Notes: generated by a model not told the origin, from the letters alone. DNA of 64,000 bases from Microbispora hainanensis (GCF_036186745.1 NZ_CP108086.1:3658001-3722000), one strand, 5' to 3'. Positions 42,543-52,414 are shown, numbered from the stretch's first letter. A program made the numbers and translations.

Positions 42543-43839
42543 CGACGTAGAAGTCGGCCGGGTCGCGCGGCGGCCGGTCCTTCGGCGGCGCAGCGGGATG
42601 GCCGATGGCCACGGCGCCCATGGGGTCCCAGTTCTGCGGCAGGCCGAGCACCTTGCGCACCACGTCGCGGCAGAACATCGTGGACGACACCCACGCCGAG
42701 CCCAGCCCCTGCACGGCGAGCTGGACCAGGAAGTTCTGCACGCCGGCGCCGGTGGCCACCACGAACATCTCCCGCTCGGCGGCGTTCCTGCGGTCGTCCC
42801 TGTAGGTGTGCGAGCCGTCCATCACCAGGCACGGCACCGCCAGGTAGGGCGCGTTGCGCAGCACGTCGCCGCGCCGGATCCGCTTGGCGATCGACTCCTC
42901 GGAGAAGCCGTCGGAGCGCAGGTCCTCGATCCAGGCGTCGCGCATCGCGTCGAGCAGCTCCGTACGCGCCCGCGGGGTCTCCAGCAGCACGAACCGCCAC
43001 GGCGTGGTGTGGTGCGGGGCGGGCGCGGCGATGGCCGCCGCCACGGCCCGCCGTACGGCCGCCGTGTCCACCTCGGCGTCGGAGAACTCGCGGATCGTGC
43101 GGCGGGCGAAGACGACGTCGGCCGAGCCGAACCGGAACATGTCCTCGTCGGCGGGGCGGACGAGCACCCGCCCGCCCGGGCCGTCGTCGTCGGTCACCAG
43201 GCCGCCCAGCCCGCGCACGACGGCCACCGGGACGCCCGACAGCTTGCCCTTCGCCAGGTCGCCCGCCGCCGCGATCTCGTCGACCAGCGCCGTGACGGTC
43301 GCGTTGAGCGGGTTGCCGTAGCCGTCGGTGCCGCCACGCAGGTCCTCAAGCGGCCGTACGCCGGACGCGCCGATGGCGACGTCGGTCAGGCCGTGCCGCC
43401 AGGGCCGGCCGAAGGTGTCGGAGACGATCACACCGACCCGCACGCCGAGCCGCTCGCGCAGCCCCCGGCGGATGCGGCCCGCCGAGGCGTCCGGGTCCTC
43501 GGGCAGCAGCAGCACGGTGCCGGGAGAGGTGTTGGAGGCGTCGACCCCGGCCGCGGCCATCACGAAGCCGTGCCGCGTCTGCGCGATGACCGTGTCCCCG
43601 CGCCGCGCGACCACGCGCGCGGTCTCCTCCTCGATCGCGGCCGTACGGCTGTCGCGCTGTGTTGTATCGCTGGCGCTCTGCCTGATCCGGCCTTCGGCCT
43701 TGCTCACGATCTTGGAGGTGACGACCAGGATGTCGCCGTCCCGCAGGTCGGGCGCGGCCTGCGCCACGAGCAGGGCGACGTCGTCGCCGGGCCGCACCTC
43801 GGGCAGGCCGGGCACGCCGTTGACGGTGATCTGGGGCAT
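42535..43839 (-). CDS. fbiB: Coenzyme F420:L-glutamate ligase / dehydro-F420-0 reductase
   Basis: The 434-residue protein has a CofE-like N-terminal ligase domain (about 1-245: [48 protein letters not shown]) and a C-terminal nitroreductase-fold FMN domain ([22 protein letters not shown]). This fusion is the actinobacterial FbiB, which adds the glutamate tail and reduces the dehydro intermediate. ATG 43839 has AGAGGAG just upstream; ATG 43854 is possible. It begins 20 bases after fbiA ends and is convergent with the VWA gene. Confidence 0.96.
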   Translation of the reverse strand: MPQITVNGVPGLPEVRPGDDVALLVAQAAPDLRDGDILVVTSKIVSKAEGRIRQSASDTTQRDSRTAAIEEETARVVARRGDTVIAQTRHGFVMAAAGVDASNTSPGTVLLLPEDPDASAGRIRRGLRERLGVRVGVIVSDTFGRPWRHGLTDVAIGASGVRPLEDLRGGTDGYGNPLNATVTALVDEIAAAGDLAKGKLSGVPVAVVRGLGGLVTDDDGPGGRVLVRPADEDMFRFGSADVVFARRTIREFSDAEVDTAAVRRAVAAAIAAPAPHHTTPWRFVLLETPRARTELLDAMRDAWIEDLRSDGFSEESIAKRIRRGDVLRNAPYLAVPCLVMDGSHTYRDDRRNAAEREMFVVATGAGVQNFLVQLAVQGLGSAWVSSTMFCRDVVRKVLGLPQNWDPMGAVAIGHPAAPPKDRPPRDPADFYVVR

Positions 43840-43859
43840 GTGCTCCTCTGCCATCTGCG

Positions 43860-44798
43860 TCAGGACTTCAGCGACCGGGCCAGGGTGAGGGCCGCGGCGG
43901 CGATGTCCCTCGTGGCCTCGGGATCGCTCATCAGGAGCGGGCGGGCCTCCACCACCACGCCGTCGAGCGCCACGCCCTTGTCCTCCTCGGCCACGAGCCA
44001 CCCGTCGAGCAGCGCGGAGCCGTACAGCTCCAGGACGGCCTGGGCGCTCGTCTCCACGCCGATCGCCGTGAGGCAGGCGTCGGCCATGCCGCGCACCGGC
44101 GCGCCGCCGATGATGGGGGAGACGCCGACGACCGTCTTGTCCTCAAGGGCCGCCCGGATGCCCGGGATCTGGAGGATCGTGCCGATGCTCACGACCGGGT
44201 TCGACGGCGGCAGGATGACGACGTCCGCCGCCGCGATGGCGTCGAGCACACCGGGCGCGGGCCGGGCCTCGTCCGCGCCGACGAGCACGATCTGCTCGGC
44301 AGGCACGGAGGCGCGCAGCCGCACCCACCACTCCTGGAAGTGGATGGCCCTCCTGCCCGCCTCGTCGGAGACGACCACGTGGGTCTCGGTGCGGTCGTCG
44401 GACATCGGCAGCAGCCGCACCCCGGGCCGCCAGCGGTCGCACAGGGCCTCGGTCACCTGCGAGAGCGGATAACCGGCCGCCAGCATCTGGCTGCGGATGA
44501 TGTGGGTGGCGAAGTCGCGGTCGCCGAGGCCGAACCACTGCGGTTCCATGCCGTAGGCGGCGAGCTCCTCCTTGACGGTGAACGTTTCACCTGCCCGTCC
44601 CCAACCCTGTTCCTCGTTGATGCCGCCGCCCAGCGTGTACATGACCGTGTCGAGGTCCGGGCACACGCGCAGGCCGAAGAGAGTGATGTCGTCGCCGGTG
44701 TTGCCGATCACGGTGATCTCGGAATCGGGGGCCGCCGCCTTGAGACCTCGGAGGAACCGGGCGCCGCCGATTCCTCCGGCGAGGGACACGATGCGCAT
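43860..44798 (-). CDS. fbiA: Phosphoenolpyruvyl-2-diphospho-5'-guanosine:FO transferase
   Basis: The 312-residue protein is a CofD/FbiA enzyme: [51 protein letters not shown] and [14 protein letters not shown]. It transfers a phosphoenolpyruvyl unit to FO to give dehydro-F420-0. ATG 44798 yields the normal MRIVSLAGG start. It heads the fbiAB operon. The divergent gene is a membrane protein; the 144 bases between hold both promoters. Confidence 0.96.
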   Translation of the reverse strand: MRIVSLAGGIGGARFLRGLKAAAPDSEITVIGNTGDDITLFGLRVCPDLDTVMYTLGGGINEEQGWGRAGETFTVKEELAAYGMEPQWFGLGDRDFATHIIRSQMLAAGYPLSQVTEALCDRWRPGVRLLPMSDDRTETHVVVSDEAGRRAIHFQEWWVRLRASVPAEQIVLVGADEARPAPGVLDAIAAADVVILPPSNPVVSIGTILQIPGIRAALEDKTVVGVSPIIGGAPVRGMADACLTAIGVETSAQAVLELYGSALLDGWLVAEEDKGVALDGVVVEARPLLMSDPEATRDIAAAALTLARSLKS

Positions 44799-44942
44799 GC
44801 CGCCAGTCTTCCACCGGCCGCCCACGGGATCGCCGACACCCACCCCAGGAATGGGACGAACAGCGATATGTAGGGTGTGTTCGGCTTGTGAGGTTGCTGG
44901 GTCTGACGACGCTTAAGTCAGTCATGTGCAAAACTTCCCCGA

Positions 44943-46790
44943 GTGCCGTTTGGACCGATGGGGGTAGTCGTGCTCAAGGTCGATACCGGCCGGCTCCGAG
45001 AGCCGGCCGCGTGGACGATGCTCGCGGTGGTGATCACCAGCGTCCTCGTCAGCATCGCGCGCATGCTGATCGGATCGACGGTGAGCAGCACCTTCGGCAT
45101 CCGTGCGGCGGCGAACCTCTACTCCCTCGTGTCCCCGGTGTCGGCCGCGCTCGCGTTCGGCGCCGTGCTGCTCGTCGCCAAGGCAGGCGCGCCGACCCCC
45201 CGGGCCCGCCTGGTGGCGCTCGGCGCGGCCGGGTCGCTCGCTCTCGGCATCGTCTTCGGCGTGATCGCCCTGCTGGGCGTGCTCGTGGGCGACCTGCCCA
45301 CGTTCCGCGACCGGTTCGAATACCTGATCACCGGACTGCCGATGGTCGCGCTCGCCGTCTTCGGCGCGCTGTACGCGCTGAGCACGGCGTCGGCGCTCCA
45401 GCCCGCCAGGGAACCGGCGGGCGACTTCTTCGGCAGGCGCGACGACGCCTACCCGCCCCAGCCGTACGCTCCGGGCCTGCCGCCCCAGCAAACTCCGCAG
45501 GGCCCGCAGGTGCCGCAGGGCGCTTACGGTCCGCAGGACCCGCACACTCCGCACGCTCCCCAGCAGGGTCCCGGCCCGATGCCCGCTCAGCAGGCGCCCG
45601 TCCAGAACGTCCCCCAGGCCGCGCCGCAGAGCGCCCCCCAGACTCCGCAGCAGGGCCAGCCGCAGAATCAGCCGCAGAATCAGCCGCAGGGCCAGCCCGC
45701 GTACGGGCAGAGCGCGCCGGTGCCGGCTCACCCCCAGCTCCCGCCCGCCGAGCACCGGTATCCGGAGCACCAGCAGCAGTACGCCCAGGAACAGCAGTAC
45801 GAGCAGCAGTTCGGTCAGGAACAGCAGTACGAGCAGCAGCCCTCCTACAACCCCGCCCCGACCGCGCCGCAGCCCCCGCAGTTCCTCCCGCAGCCCGCGC
45901 AGGCCCCGGCTCCCACCCCGGCTGCCGCCCCCGCGCCCGTTCCGGCCCCGCTCCCGGCTCACTCGCAGCAGCCGCCCCGGCCGTCGCTGCAGGACGTCCA
46001 GACCGGCGCGCACTACTCCGACTACGGCGCCTACGGTGCGCAGCCCGAGGCCGCGGCGGCGCCCCAGCGGCCCGACTACTCCCCGCCGCCGCAGGGCCCG
46101 GTGTTCGACCAGTACGGCTACGCGGGCCAGCAGACGGACTCCGGCTCCGGCGGCTACGGCCAGATCCCGAGCGCTCCCCCCGGCGCTTCCAACGCCCCCG
46201 GCGTCTCGGGTGGCTACGGCCAGCCCTCCTCCTACAGCCCGAGCCCGGCTCCCGAGGCCAGGCCGTACGAGCAGGACCAGTCGTACGGGCAGGACCAGTC
46301 CTACGGGCAGGGCTCGCCGTTCTCCGGCTACTCGGGCCAGGCGTTCGCCCGCCCGGGCGGCGAGCACCCGGCCGGCGGCACGGCCTTCGACGCTCCCCCC
46401 GCGTACGAGGCCCCGGCCGACCCGAGGGAGCAGCAGCTCGCGCAGGCCTACCAGCAGGCGCAGAGCTACCAGCAGGGCGCCCTGCCCGACCACCCCACCG
46501 GCCCGCAGGACATGCCGGAGTACTACGACAACCCGCTCGGCCACCCCCAGTCCGAGCCCGCGCCGTTCCAGCCCCCGATGCCCGGCCCCGCCGACCAGAC
46601 GCTCCGCTTCGACCCCTCCGGCTATCAGGGAGACCCGCTCAGCGACCCCCTGCGCAGGGAGGAGCCGCTCGATCCGACGGCCATCTACACCCCGGATCGG
46701 TCGCAGGCAAAGTATGAGGAAGGTTCCGCCCCTGATCAGGCAGGCCGCGGAACCGACCCCAACCTCCCTTGGTATGGTTCCGAACGCTGA
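44943..46790 (+). CDS. Four-helix membrane protein with long Q/P/Y-rich disordered tail
   Basis: The protein has up to 615 residues. The first 150 contain four membrane segments (for example AWTMLAVVITSVLVSIARML, ALGIVFGVIALLGVLVGD). The remaining 460 are low complexity, rich in Gln, Pro, Tyr, Ala and Gly, with repeats such as QPQNQ, EQQYEQQ, SYGQDQSYGQ. Such tails are prion-like and may phase-separate or bind partners at the membrane. The start is uncertain: GTG 44943, ATG 44958 and GTG 44970 are all in frame. The gene sits between fbiA and whiB, an order seen in other actinomycetes. Function unknown. Confidence 0.7.
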   Translation: MPFGPMGVVVLKVDTGRLREPAAWTMLAVVITSVLVSIARMLIGSTVSSTFGIRAAANLYSLVSPVSAALAFGAVLLVAKAGAPTPRARLVALGAAGSLALGIVFGVIALLGVLVGDLPTFRDRFEYLITGLPMVALAVFGALYALSTASALQPAREPAGDFFGRRDDAYPPQPYAPGLPPQQTPQGPQVPQGAYGPQDPHTPHAPQQGPGPMPAQQAPVQNVPQAAPQSAPQTPQQGQPQNQPQNQPQGQPAYGQSAPVPAHPQLPPAEHRYPEHQQQYAQEQQYEQQFGQEQQYEQQPSYNPAPTAPQPPQFLPQPAQAPAPTPAAAPAPVPAPLPAHSQQPPRPSLQDVQTGAHYSDYGAYGAQPEAAAAPQRPDYSPPPQGPVFDQYGYAGQQTDSGSGGYGQIPSAPPGASNAPGVSGGYGQPSSYSPSPAPEARPYEQDQSYGQDQSYGQGSPFSGYSGQAFARPGGEHPAGGTAFDAPPAYEAPADPREQQLAQAYQQAQSYQQGALPDHPTGPQDMPEYYDNPLGHPQSEPAPFQPPMPGPADQTLRFDPSGYQGDPLSDPLRREEPLDPTAIYTPDRSQAKYEEGSAPDQAGRGTDPNLPWYGSER

Positions 46791-46865
46791 TAGGACCGTA
46801 GATCGGGGCGTTACGAACCGGGGCGAGCAGGTCTTTCCCCGGGTATCGTTATGCCGCTTGACGCC

Positions 46866-46884
46866 ACACGCGCCACGCGCGTGT
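46866..46884. promoter_or_regulatory. Perfect 8-bp palindrome upstream of whiB
   Basis: ACACGCGC (46866-46873) and GCGCGTGT (46877-46884) are separated by CAC. The palindrome lies between TTGACG (46858-46863) and TAATTA (46884-46889), a potential second promoter with a 20-base spacer, and 14 bases before the main -35 element of whiB. Confidence 0.5.
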
Positions 46885-46897
46885 AATTACAGACATG

Positions 46898-46927
46898 TTG
46901 TTACGCCTTCCCGAGGGTGGGTATAGG
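46898..46927 (+). promoter_or_regulatory. whiB promoter TTGTTA-18-TATAGG
   Basis: TTGTTA (46898-46903), an 18-base spacer and TATAGG (46922-46927) predict transcription from about 46934, a 50-base leader. Confidence 0.5.
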
Positions 46928-46983
46928 GCAGGCGTTTTTATGGGGGGCTCCATGCGGGCGGGCGAGCGACAGGGAGGTGTGCA

Positions 46984-47241
46984 ATGACCGATCTGGTCAT
47001 GGCACAGGCGCTCGATGGTGAAGATCTTGGGTGGCAGGAACGCGCATTGTGCGCGCAGACCGATCCTGAGGCGTTCTTTCCTGAAAAGGGCGGTTCCACC
47101 AGGGAAGCAAAGAAGGTGTGCCGTTCGTGTGAGGTACGCGCCGAATGCCTTGAATACGCGCTTCAGCATGATGAGCGTTTCGGCATCTGGGGCGGCCTGT
47201 CTGAGCGGGAAAGACGCAAGATCAAGCGCCAGGCTGTCTAG
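46984..47241 (+). CDS. whiB: WhiB-family iron-sulfur transcription factor
   Basis: The 85-residue protein carries the four Cys ligands of the [4Fe-4S] cluster (Cys23, Cys46, Cys49, Cys55), the GIWGG turn (about 67-71) and a basic C-terminus (SERERRKIKRQAV) that contacts DNA. The sequence GWQERALCAQTDPE and EKGGSTREAKKVC match the developmental WhiB/WhmD group, which in Streptomyces controls sporulation septation with WhiA. ATG 46984 has GGGAGGT upstream. It is monocistronic, between a promoter and a strong hairpin. Confidence 0.95.
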   Translation: MTDLVMAQALDGEDLGWQERALCAQTDPEAFFPEKGGSTREAKKVCRSCEVRAECLEYALQHDERFGIWGGLSERERRKIKRQAV

Positions 47242-47262
47242 GCGTCCATGACTGCGACGTGA

Positions 47263-47293
47263 GCGGGGTCGTGCGTTCGACGCGCGGCCCCGC
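47263..47293 (+). terminator. whiB terminator, 13-bp stem
   Basis: GCGGGGTCGTGCG pairs with CGCGCGGCCCCGC around the loop TTCGA, with two G-U pairs, 21 bases after the whiB stop. No U tract follows, as is usual for actinomycetes. Confidence 0.7.
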
Positions 47294-47432
47294 ACTCATG
47301 TCTGTACGCGGCTGTCTGCGGGCATCTGTCTGGGTTGCTGTTGACATCCTGTTTCGCCTGGATGTGATCGGGTGAGTCCGGGTTGCCGTATCGTGGTCGG
47401 CGCTCAGCCGTACGACCCCCCTAGGACTCGAC

Positions 47433-50303
47433 GTGCACTCGGTGACCGCGATCGTCGTCGCTCACGACGGCGCCCGCTGGCTCAAGGAGACGCTGGCAGC
47501 GGTGCTGCGGCAGACCCGGCCTCTCGACCGTGTCGTCGGCGTCGACAACGGCAGCCGTGACGGCAGCGGGAAGCTGCTGACCGAGGCGTTCGGGCAGGGC
47601 AACGTGCTGACCCTGCCCAGGTCGACCGGGTTCGGCGAGGCCGTCCACGAGGTGCTGCGGCGGCTGCCGCCCGCGCCCGCGCAGGAGTGGGTCTGGCTGC
47701 TCCACGACGACTGCGCGCCCGACCCGCACGCGCTGCAGGCCCTGCTGTGGGCCGCCGAGCAGGATCCCAAGGCCGCCATCCTCGGCCCCAAGCTGCGCGA
47801 CTGGCTCGACCGGCGGGTGCTGCTGGAGATGGGCGTGACCGTCAGTAGGTCGGGACGGCGCGACACCGGCCTGGAGCCCAGGGAGTACGACCAGGGCCAG
47901 CATGACGACGGGATCGCCGACGTCCTGTCGGTCTCCACGGCGGGCATGCTCATCCGCAGGGACGTGTGGGACGAGCTGTCCGGCCTCGACCCCGAGCTGC
48001 CGCTGTTCCGCGACGACCTCGACCTGTGCTGGCGGGCCCGTACGGCCGGGCACCGCGTGCTCAACGTGAGCGACGCGGTGGCCTGGCACGCCGAGGCGTC
48101 GGCGCGGCGGCGGCGCAGGATCGCCACCAGCGAGCAGCACCCGCGCAGGCTCGACCGGCGCAACGGCCTGTTCGTCCTGATGGCCAACGTGCCGTTCGGC
48201 GCGCTCGTGCGAGCGCTGCTGCGCAACGTCATCGGGTCGACGCTGCGGGCCCTGCTGTTCCTGCTGGCCAAGCAGCCGGCCAACGCCCTCGACGAGCTGG
48301 CCGCGCTCGGCTCGGTCATCGGCCACCCCTGGCGGCTGCGGCGGGCCCGCAAGGCCAGGAAGAAGGGCAGAAAACAGGGCTGGCCCGCGATCCGCCGCAA
48401 ACTCACCCCGCCGGGCGCCGCGCTGCGGCGGCTGGCCGACATGGTGCAGGGCTTCCTCGCCGGAGCCGGGCCGGTCGACTCGGCGGGCCGCCACCACGCG
48501 GCCGCGGACCCCGGCCAGGAGGACGACGGCGACGAGCTGCTGACCGACTCCGGCGGCGTCCAGCGCGTGTTCAGCAGCCCCGGCGTCGTGCTCTGCCTGA
48601 TTCTCGCGGTGATCACGCTGGCGGCCGAAAGGACGCTGCTGCCCGCCCTCCTGTCGTCCGACGGGCACCTGGGCGGCGGCGCTCTGGTGCCGGTCACCGG
48701 GAGCGCGTCCGACCTGTGGCGGCTCTACGTCGAAGACCACCACGCCGCCGGGCTCGGCTCGCAGACCTGGGCGCCGCCGTACGTCGCCGTGCTGGCCGGG
48801 CTGTCGGCGGTCGCGCTGGGCAAGACGTGGCTGGCCGTGGCCGTGGTGCTGCTCGGCTGCGTGCCGCTGGCCGGGATCTCGGCGTACGCCGCGACCAAGC
48901 GGATGATCTCGTACACGCCCGCGCGGGTCTGGCTGGCCGCCACCTACGCCCTGCTGCCGGTCACGACGGGCGTGATCGCGGGCGGGCGGCTCGGCACCGC
49001 GATCGTGATCGTGCTGCTGCCCGTCTACGCGGCGCTCGCCACGCGGGTGATCGCCGGGTCGCGGCGGGCCGCCTGGGGCTTCGGCCTGCTCCTGGCCGTG
49101 GGCACGGCCTTCGTCCCGCTCGTGTACGTGCTGGTGGCCATCCTCGGCGGGCTCGCCGCGGTGTCCTTCGGCGGCATCCGCAGGGGCGTCAGGCGGTCGC
49201 TCGTGATCGGCCTCGGCACCCCGGTCGTGCTGCTGCTCCCGTGGCTGGTGCAGATCGCCAGGGAGCCGGGCCGGATCCTGCTCGAGTCCGGCCTGCACGA
49301 CGCCCGCCTCATCGATCCCCGCCTCGGCGCCGACCACCTGCTCATGCTGAGCCCCGGCGGGCCGGGGGTGCCGCCCGTCTGGGCGACCGCGGGCCTCATC
49401 GCGGTCGCGCTGGCCGCGCTGCTGCTGCGGCGGCACCAGATGGTCGTCGCCATCGGCTGGGGCGTCATGCTCTTCGGGCTGCTGGTGGCGATCGTGGTCA
49501 GCCGGGTGAACATCGCGGCGTGGCCGGGGGTGCCGCTGGCGTTCGCGGCGACCGGCCTGCTCGTGGCCGCCGCGCATCAGGCGCACCGGATCGCCGAGTT
49601 CCGGGCGGCGAGAGGGTGGCGCCGCCTGGGCGCGATGCTGATCGTCGTGGTCGCCTTCGCGACCCCGCTCGCCGCCGCCGCGCTGTGGGTGATGAGAGGC
49701 GCGCAGGGCCCGCTGCGCGGCGACCTGAGCGACCCGGTGCCGGTGCTCGCCGAGCTCCAGTCGGAGCCCGGCGAGGGCACGCTCCTGCTGCGTCCCAGGG
49801 ACGGCAGGGTCGGCTACACGCTGATGCGCGGCCGGGGCCCGCTGATCGGCGAGTCCGACCTCGAATCACCCCGCGACGTGACCGACCGCTTCACGACCGC
49901 CGTCGCCGGGCTCGCCTCGGGCCGCGGCAGCACGTACGTCGAGACGCTCGCGTCGTCGGGGGTCCGCTTCGTGACCGTGCCGGGCCCGGTCGACCCCGCC
50001 CTGCAACGGGCGCTCGACTCCCAGCCCGCCCTGGTCAGGGTGAGCCTCTCGGAGACGGGCGGCCTGTGGCGCGTGGCCGGTCAGGTGACCGTGCCCCCGC
50101 CACCCGCCACCGCGGGCACGCTGCATCGGGGCTGGCTGTGGGCTCAGGGCGGGCTGCTCGTGCTCGTGCTGATCCTGGCCTCGCCCGGCGCCCGTACGAA
50201 GGAGCCGGAGGGCGACTACATCGACGCGCCCCCCGAGGAGGCCCCGCGCAACCGCCGCAGGGCGAAGGAAGGCCGGGCCAAGGAAGATCGGGTGCCCGCG
50301 TGA
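47433..50303 (+). CDS. GT2 glycosyltransferase fused to a large membrane domain
   Basis: The 956-residue protein starts at GTG 47433 with a GT2 domain (TAIVVAHDGARWLKETLAAV, WLLHDDCAPDP, DLDLCWRARTAG) of about 260 residues. A basic linker (RRARKARKKGRKQGW) and a polytopic membrane part with about twelve segments follow. Proteins of this form lie next to whiB and DUF5719 genes in many actinobacteria and probably build or export an envelope glycan. The acceptor is unknown. The C-terminal basic tail and stop overlap the next start (GTGA). Confidence 0.85.
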   Translation: MHSVTAIVVAHDGARWLKETLAAVLRQTRPLDRVVGVDNGSRDGSGKLLTEAFGQGNVLTLPRSTGFGEAVHEVLRRLPPAPAQEWVWLLHDDCAPDPHALQALLWAAEQDPKAAILGPKLRDWLDRRVLLEMGVTVSRSGRRDTGLEPREYDQGQHDDGIADVLSVSTAGMLIRRDVWDELSGLDPELPLFRDDLDLCWRARTAGHRVLNVSDAVAWHAEASARRRRRIATSEQHPRRLDRRNGLFVLMANVPFGALVRALLRNVIGSTLRALLFLLAKQPANALDELAALGSVIGHPWRLRRARKARKKGRKQGWPAIRRKLTPPGAALRRLADMVQGFLAGAGPVDSAGRHHAAADPGQEDDGDELLTDSGGVQRVFSSPGVVLCLILAVITLAAERTLLPALLSSDGHLGGGALVPVTGSASDLWRLYVEDHHAAGLGSQTWAPPYVAVLAGLSAVALGKTWLAVAVVLLGCVPLAGISAYAATKRMISYTPARVWLAATYALLPVTTGVIAGGRLGTAIVIVLLPVYAALATRVIAGSRRAAWGFGLLLAVGTAFVPLVYVLVAILGGLAAVSFGGIRRGVRRSLVIGLGTPVVLLLPWLVQIAREPGRILLESGLHDARLIDPRLGADHLLMLSPGGPGVPPVWATAGLIAVALAALLLRRHQMVVAIGWGVMLFGLLVAIVVSRVNIAAWPGVPLAFAATGLLVAAAHQAHRIAEFRAARGWRRLGAMLIVVVAFATPLAAAALWVMRGAQGPLRGDLSDPVPVLAELQSEPGEGTLLLRPRDGRVGYTLMRGRGPLIGESDLESPRDVTDRFTTAVAGLASGRGSTYVETLASSGVRFVTVPGPVDPALQRALDSQPALVRVSLSETGGLWRVAGQVTVPPPPATAGTLHRGWLWAQGGLLVLVLILASPGARTKEPEGDYIDAPPEEAPRNRRRAKEGRAKEDRVPA

Positions 50304-51766
50304 GGAGACTGATCGAGAACCGCTTCGGCCTGCTCGCCCTGGTGCTTGTCGCGCTGGGCGCGTTGTATGGCGTGGCCTTCGTCAGCCGGCCCGCGCCGGT
50401 CGCGCAGGCGCGTCCGCAGGCCGTCAGGGCGCCGGTGGAGTCGGTGACCGCCGTGTGCCCCGCGCCGTCCGGCAGCCGGGTGAGTGTGGTGACCCCGGCC
50501 GACCCCGAACGGCCCGAGGCCCCCGGAAGCGCCACCCTGTCGGGGATCAAGGCTCCGGGAGACAGGAGCGGAGGGAAGGGCGGCAAGGGCGACGCCGTGA
50601 TCGACCGGCCGGGCCTGCTGTGGCAGCGCGAGATCGCCGCCGGGGGCGGGCCTCTCGTGGTCGACGCCACCGGCTCCATGGCCGCCGGGCTGGAGAGCGC
50701 CCAGACCGCCAGGGAGACGTCGGGCGCCCAGCGGGGGCTCGCCGGAGTGCGGTGCGTCGAGCCGGGCGCGGAGAGCTGGTTCATCGGGCCGGGGCCGGCC
50801 GCGGCGGAGATGACCCTCTACCTCGCCAACCCCGACGCGGCCCCGGCCAACGTCTCGTTCATGGTCTACTCCGGGGAAGGCCCGGTGCTGAGCGAGCGCG
50901 GCAACGGCGTCGTCGTCAAGCCCGGCCAGCACCGTGTGATCAGGCTGCGCGACCTCGCGCCCTCCCCGCTGATCATGGCGCTGCAGGTGAGCACCCGCAG
51001 CGGCCGGGTGGCCGCCGCGGTCAAGGCCGTGCTGGGCGAGGGCAGGGGCGTCGACTGGCTGCCCGTCGCCGCCGCCCCGGCCACCCGCGTCGTCGTCCCC
51101 GGCATTCCCGGCACCGCCGGGCAGCGGGAGCTGTACGTCGCCGCGCCGGGGGAGCGGGACACGTCCGTGCGGATCAAGGCCGTGCTGAAGGACGGCTCCT
51201 ACGCGCTGAAGAACAAGGAGACGATCGAGGTGCCGGCCGGGTCGGCGTCCTCGCTCGACCTGTCCACCGGGATCGGCGGCCAGCCGGCCGCGCTGGTGCT
51301 GGAGTCCGACGTCCCGATCGTGGCCGGCCTGAAGATCACCGGAACGGGCATGCGGCAGGACGTCGCCTTCACGGCCGGCGCCCCGTCCATCGACCTCGGC
51401 AGCGTCGTCGCGGACGGTCGCGCGGAGGGCAAGCAGACCTCCCGGCTGGTGCTGTCGGCGCCCTTCGCGGCGGCCACCGTGGAGGTCCAGATGGTGCCGA
51501 CGAAGGGGGCGGCGCCGGACCCGGTCGAGGTGAAGCTGCCCGCCGCCCGCACCAAGGAGCTCAAGCTTGCGCCGCCGAAGGGCGGCAAGGGCGGCTTCAG
51601 CGTCGTCGTACGGCCGAAGCCGGGTTCAGGTCCCGTCTACGGCGGGCGCGTCCTCGACGAGGGGGCCGGTGATGGTCAGATGGTGACCGCGCAGCCGCTG
51701 GCCATGGCCAGGATCTGGGCCCTGGTGCCCCCGACCGTCGACTCCCCGGGCGCCGTGCTTCCTTAA
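50300..51766 (+). CDS. DUF5719-like exported protein
   Basis: The 488-residue protein has one N-terminal membrane anchor (GLLALVLVALGALYGVAFV) and a long extracellular beta-rich region with no cofactor or catalytic motif (AAAEMTLYLANPDAAPANVS, VVVPGIPGTAGQRELYVAAP). The layout matches DUF5719 proteins, which always follow the large glycosyltransferase. GTG 50300 overlaps the previous stop, so the two are translationally coupled and probably work as a complex at the membrane. The protein ends 4 bases from the convergent zincin-like gene. Confidence 0.78.
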   Translation: MRRLIENRFGLLALVLVALGALYGVAFVSRPAPVAQARPQAVRAPVESVTAVCPAPSGSRVSVVTPADPERPEAPGSATLSGIKAPGDRSGGKGGKGDAVIDRPGLLWQREIAAGGGPLVVDATGSMAAGLESAQTARETSGAQRGLAGVRCVEPGAESWFIGPGPAAAEMTLYLANPDAAPANVSFMVYSGEGPVLSERGNGVVVKPGQHRVIRLRDLAPSPLIMALQVSTRSGRVAAAVKAVLGEGRGVDWLPVAAAPATRVVVPGIPGTAGQRELYVAAPGERDTSVRIKAVLKDGSYALKNKETIEVPAGSASSLDLSTGIGGQPAALVLESDVPIVAGLKITGTGMRQDVAFTAGAPSIDLGSVVADGRAEGKQTSRLVLSAPFAAATVEVQMVPTKGAAPDPVEVKLPAARTKELKLAPPKGGKGGFSVVVRPKPGSGPVYGGRVLDEGAGDGQMVTAQPLAMARIWALVPPTVDSPGAVLP

Positions 51767-51770
51767 GGAG

Positions 51771-52238
51771 CTAGTGCCGGTCGTCGTAGCCGGGGTCGAT
51801 CGTCTCCGGGGTGAGGCCCAGCAGGCTGGCCACCTGCTCGACGACCACGTCGAGGACCAGCGTGCCGAGCTGCTCGCGGTCGCGGGCCCGGGCTTCCAGC
51901 GGACGGCGATACAGCACCACGGCGGCGGGTTCGTCCCCCGAGGCCGACTCCGCCCGTCCCAGGGGGATCGGGTCGGAGGACAGCCGCGCCGGCCCGTCCA
52001 GCAGCTCCGCGGCGGGCGGCACCTCCTCGACCGCGAACTCGACCGACGCGAGCTGGGTGCCCCACCGAGGCTTGAGCCGGTCGACCGCGTCGAGCACCAG
52101 GTCGTCGAACCGCTCGCCGCGCGACTTGGCGATGGGGACGTGCGAGGGCGCGAGGGGTCCGCGCATGCCGCGGCCATGCCGGTCACGCCGGCGCACCCGC
52201 CGCCCTCGATCCGGCCTGTCACCGCTCCGATCGCTCAC
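51771..52238 (-). CDS. Zincin-like metallopeptidase family protein lacking the HExxH site
   Basis: The 155-residue protein resembles the small DUF1025/Zincin_1 family (ERFDDLVLDAVDRL, SVEFAVEEVP, VVLYRRPLEARARDREQLG). Where active members have HExxH, this protein reads VVVEQVASLLGL, so both His ligands are missing. The fold is probably kept but not zinc catalysis. A long basic N-terminus (RRVRRRDRHGR) precedes the domain. The start is GTG 52238. Its neighbours are those seen around the same gene in other actinomycetes. Confidence 0.75.
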   Translation of the reverse strand: MSDRSGDRPDRGRRVRRRDRHGRGMRGPLAPSHVPIAKSRGERFDDLVLDAVDRLKPRWGTQLASVEFAVEEVPPAAELLDGPARLSSDPIPLGRAESASGDEPAAVVLYRRPLEARARDREQLGTLVLDVVVEQVASLLGLTPETIDPGYDDRH

Positions 52239-52402
52239 GCAGTCAGCTTAGAGCCCACCCCGCCGATGCGGTGGGCCCGACGGCTCGTGTCCGCTCGTGT
52301 CCGCTTTGCCCAACAACGTCATATCGACTTCAGAGATCGCGGAATTGTGGCGACACGTTCAATAAGAGCGGCGGGGTGGTGGCAATGTGAACGCGGACCG
52401 GA

Positions 52403-52408
52403 TACGGT
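52403..52408 (+). promoter_or_regulatory. -10 element TACGGT of a leaderless gene
   Basis: TACGGT is followed by 6 bases and GTG 52415. Confidence 0.4.
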
Positions 52409-52414
52409 CCCTCC

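Noticed and set aside
47966..50290. Open frame in the second forward register inside the large glycosyltransferase gene
   Set aside because: It fuses nonsense Arg/Ala-rich sequence to the real DUF5719-like gene; only the part from GTG 50300 has proper composition and a membrane anchor.
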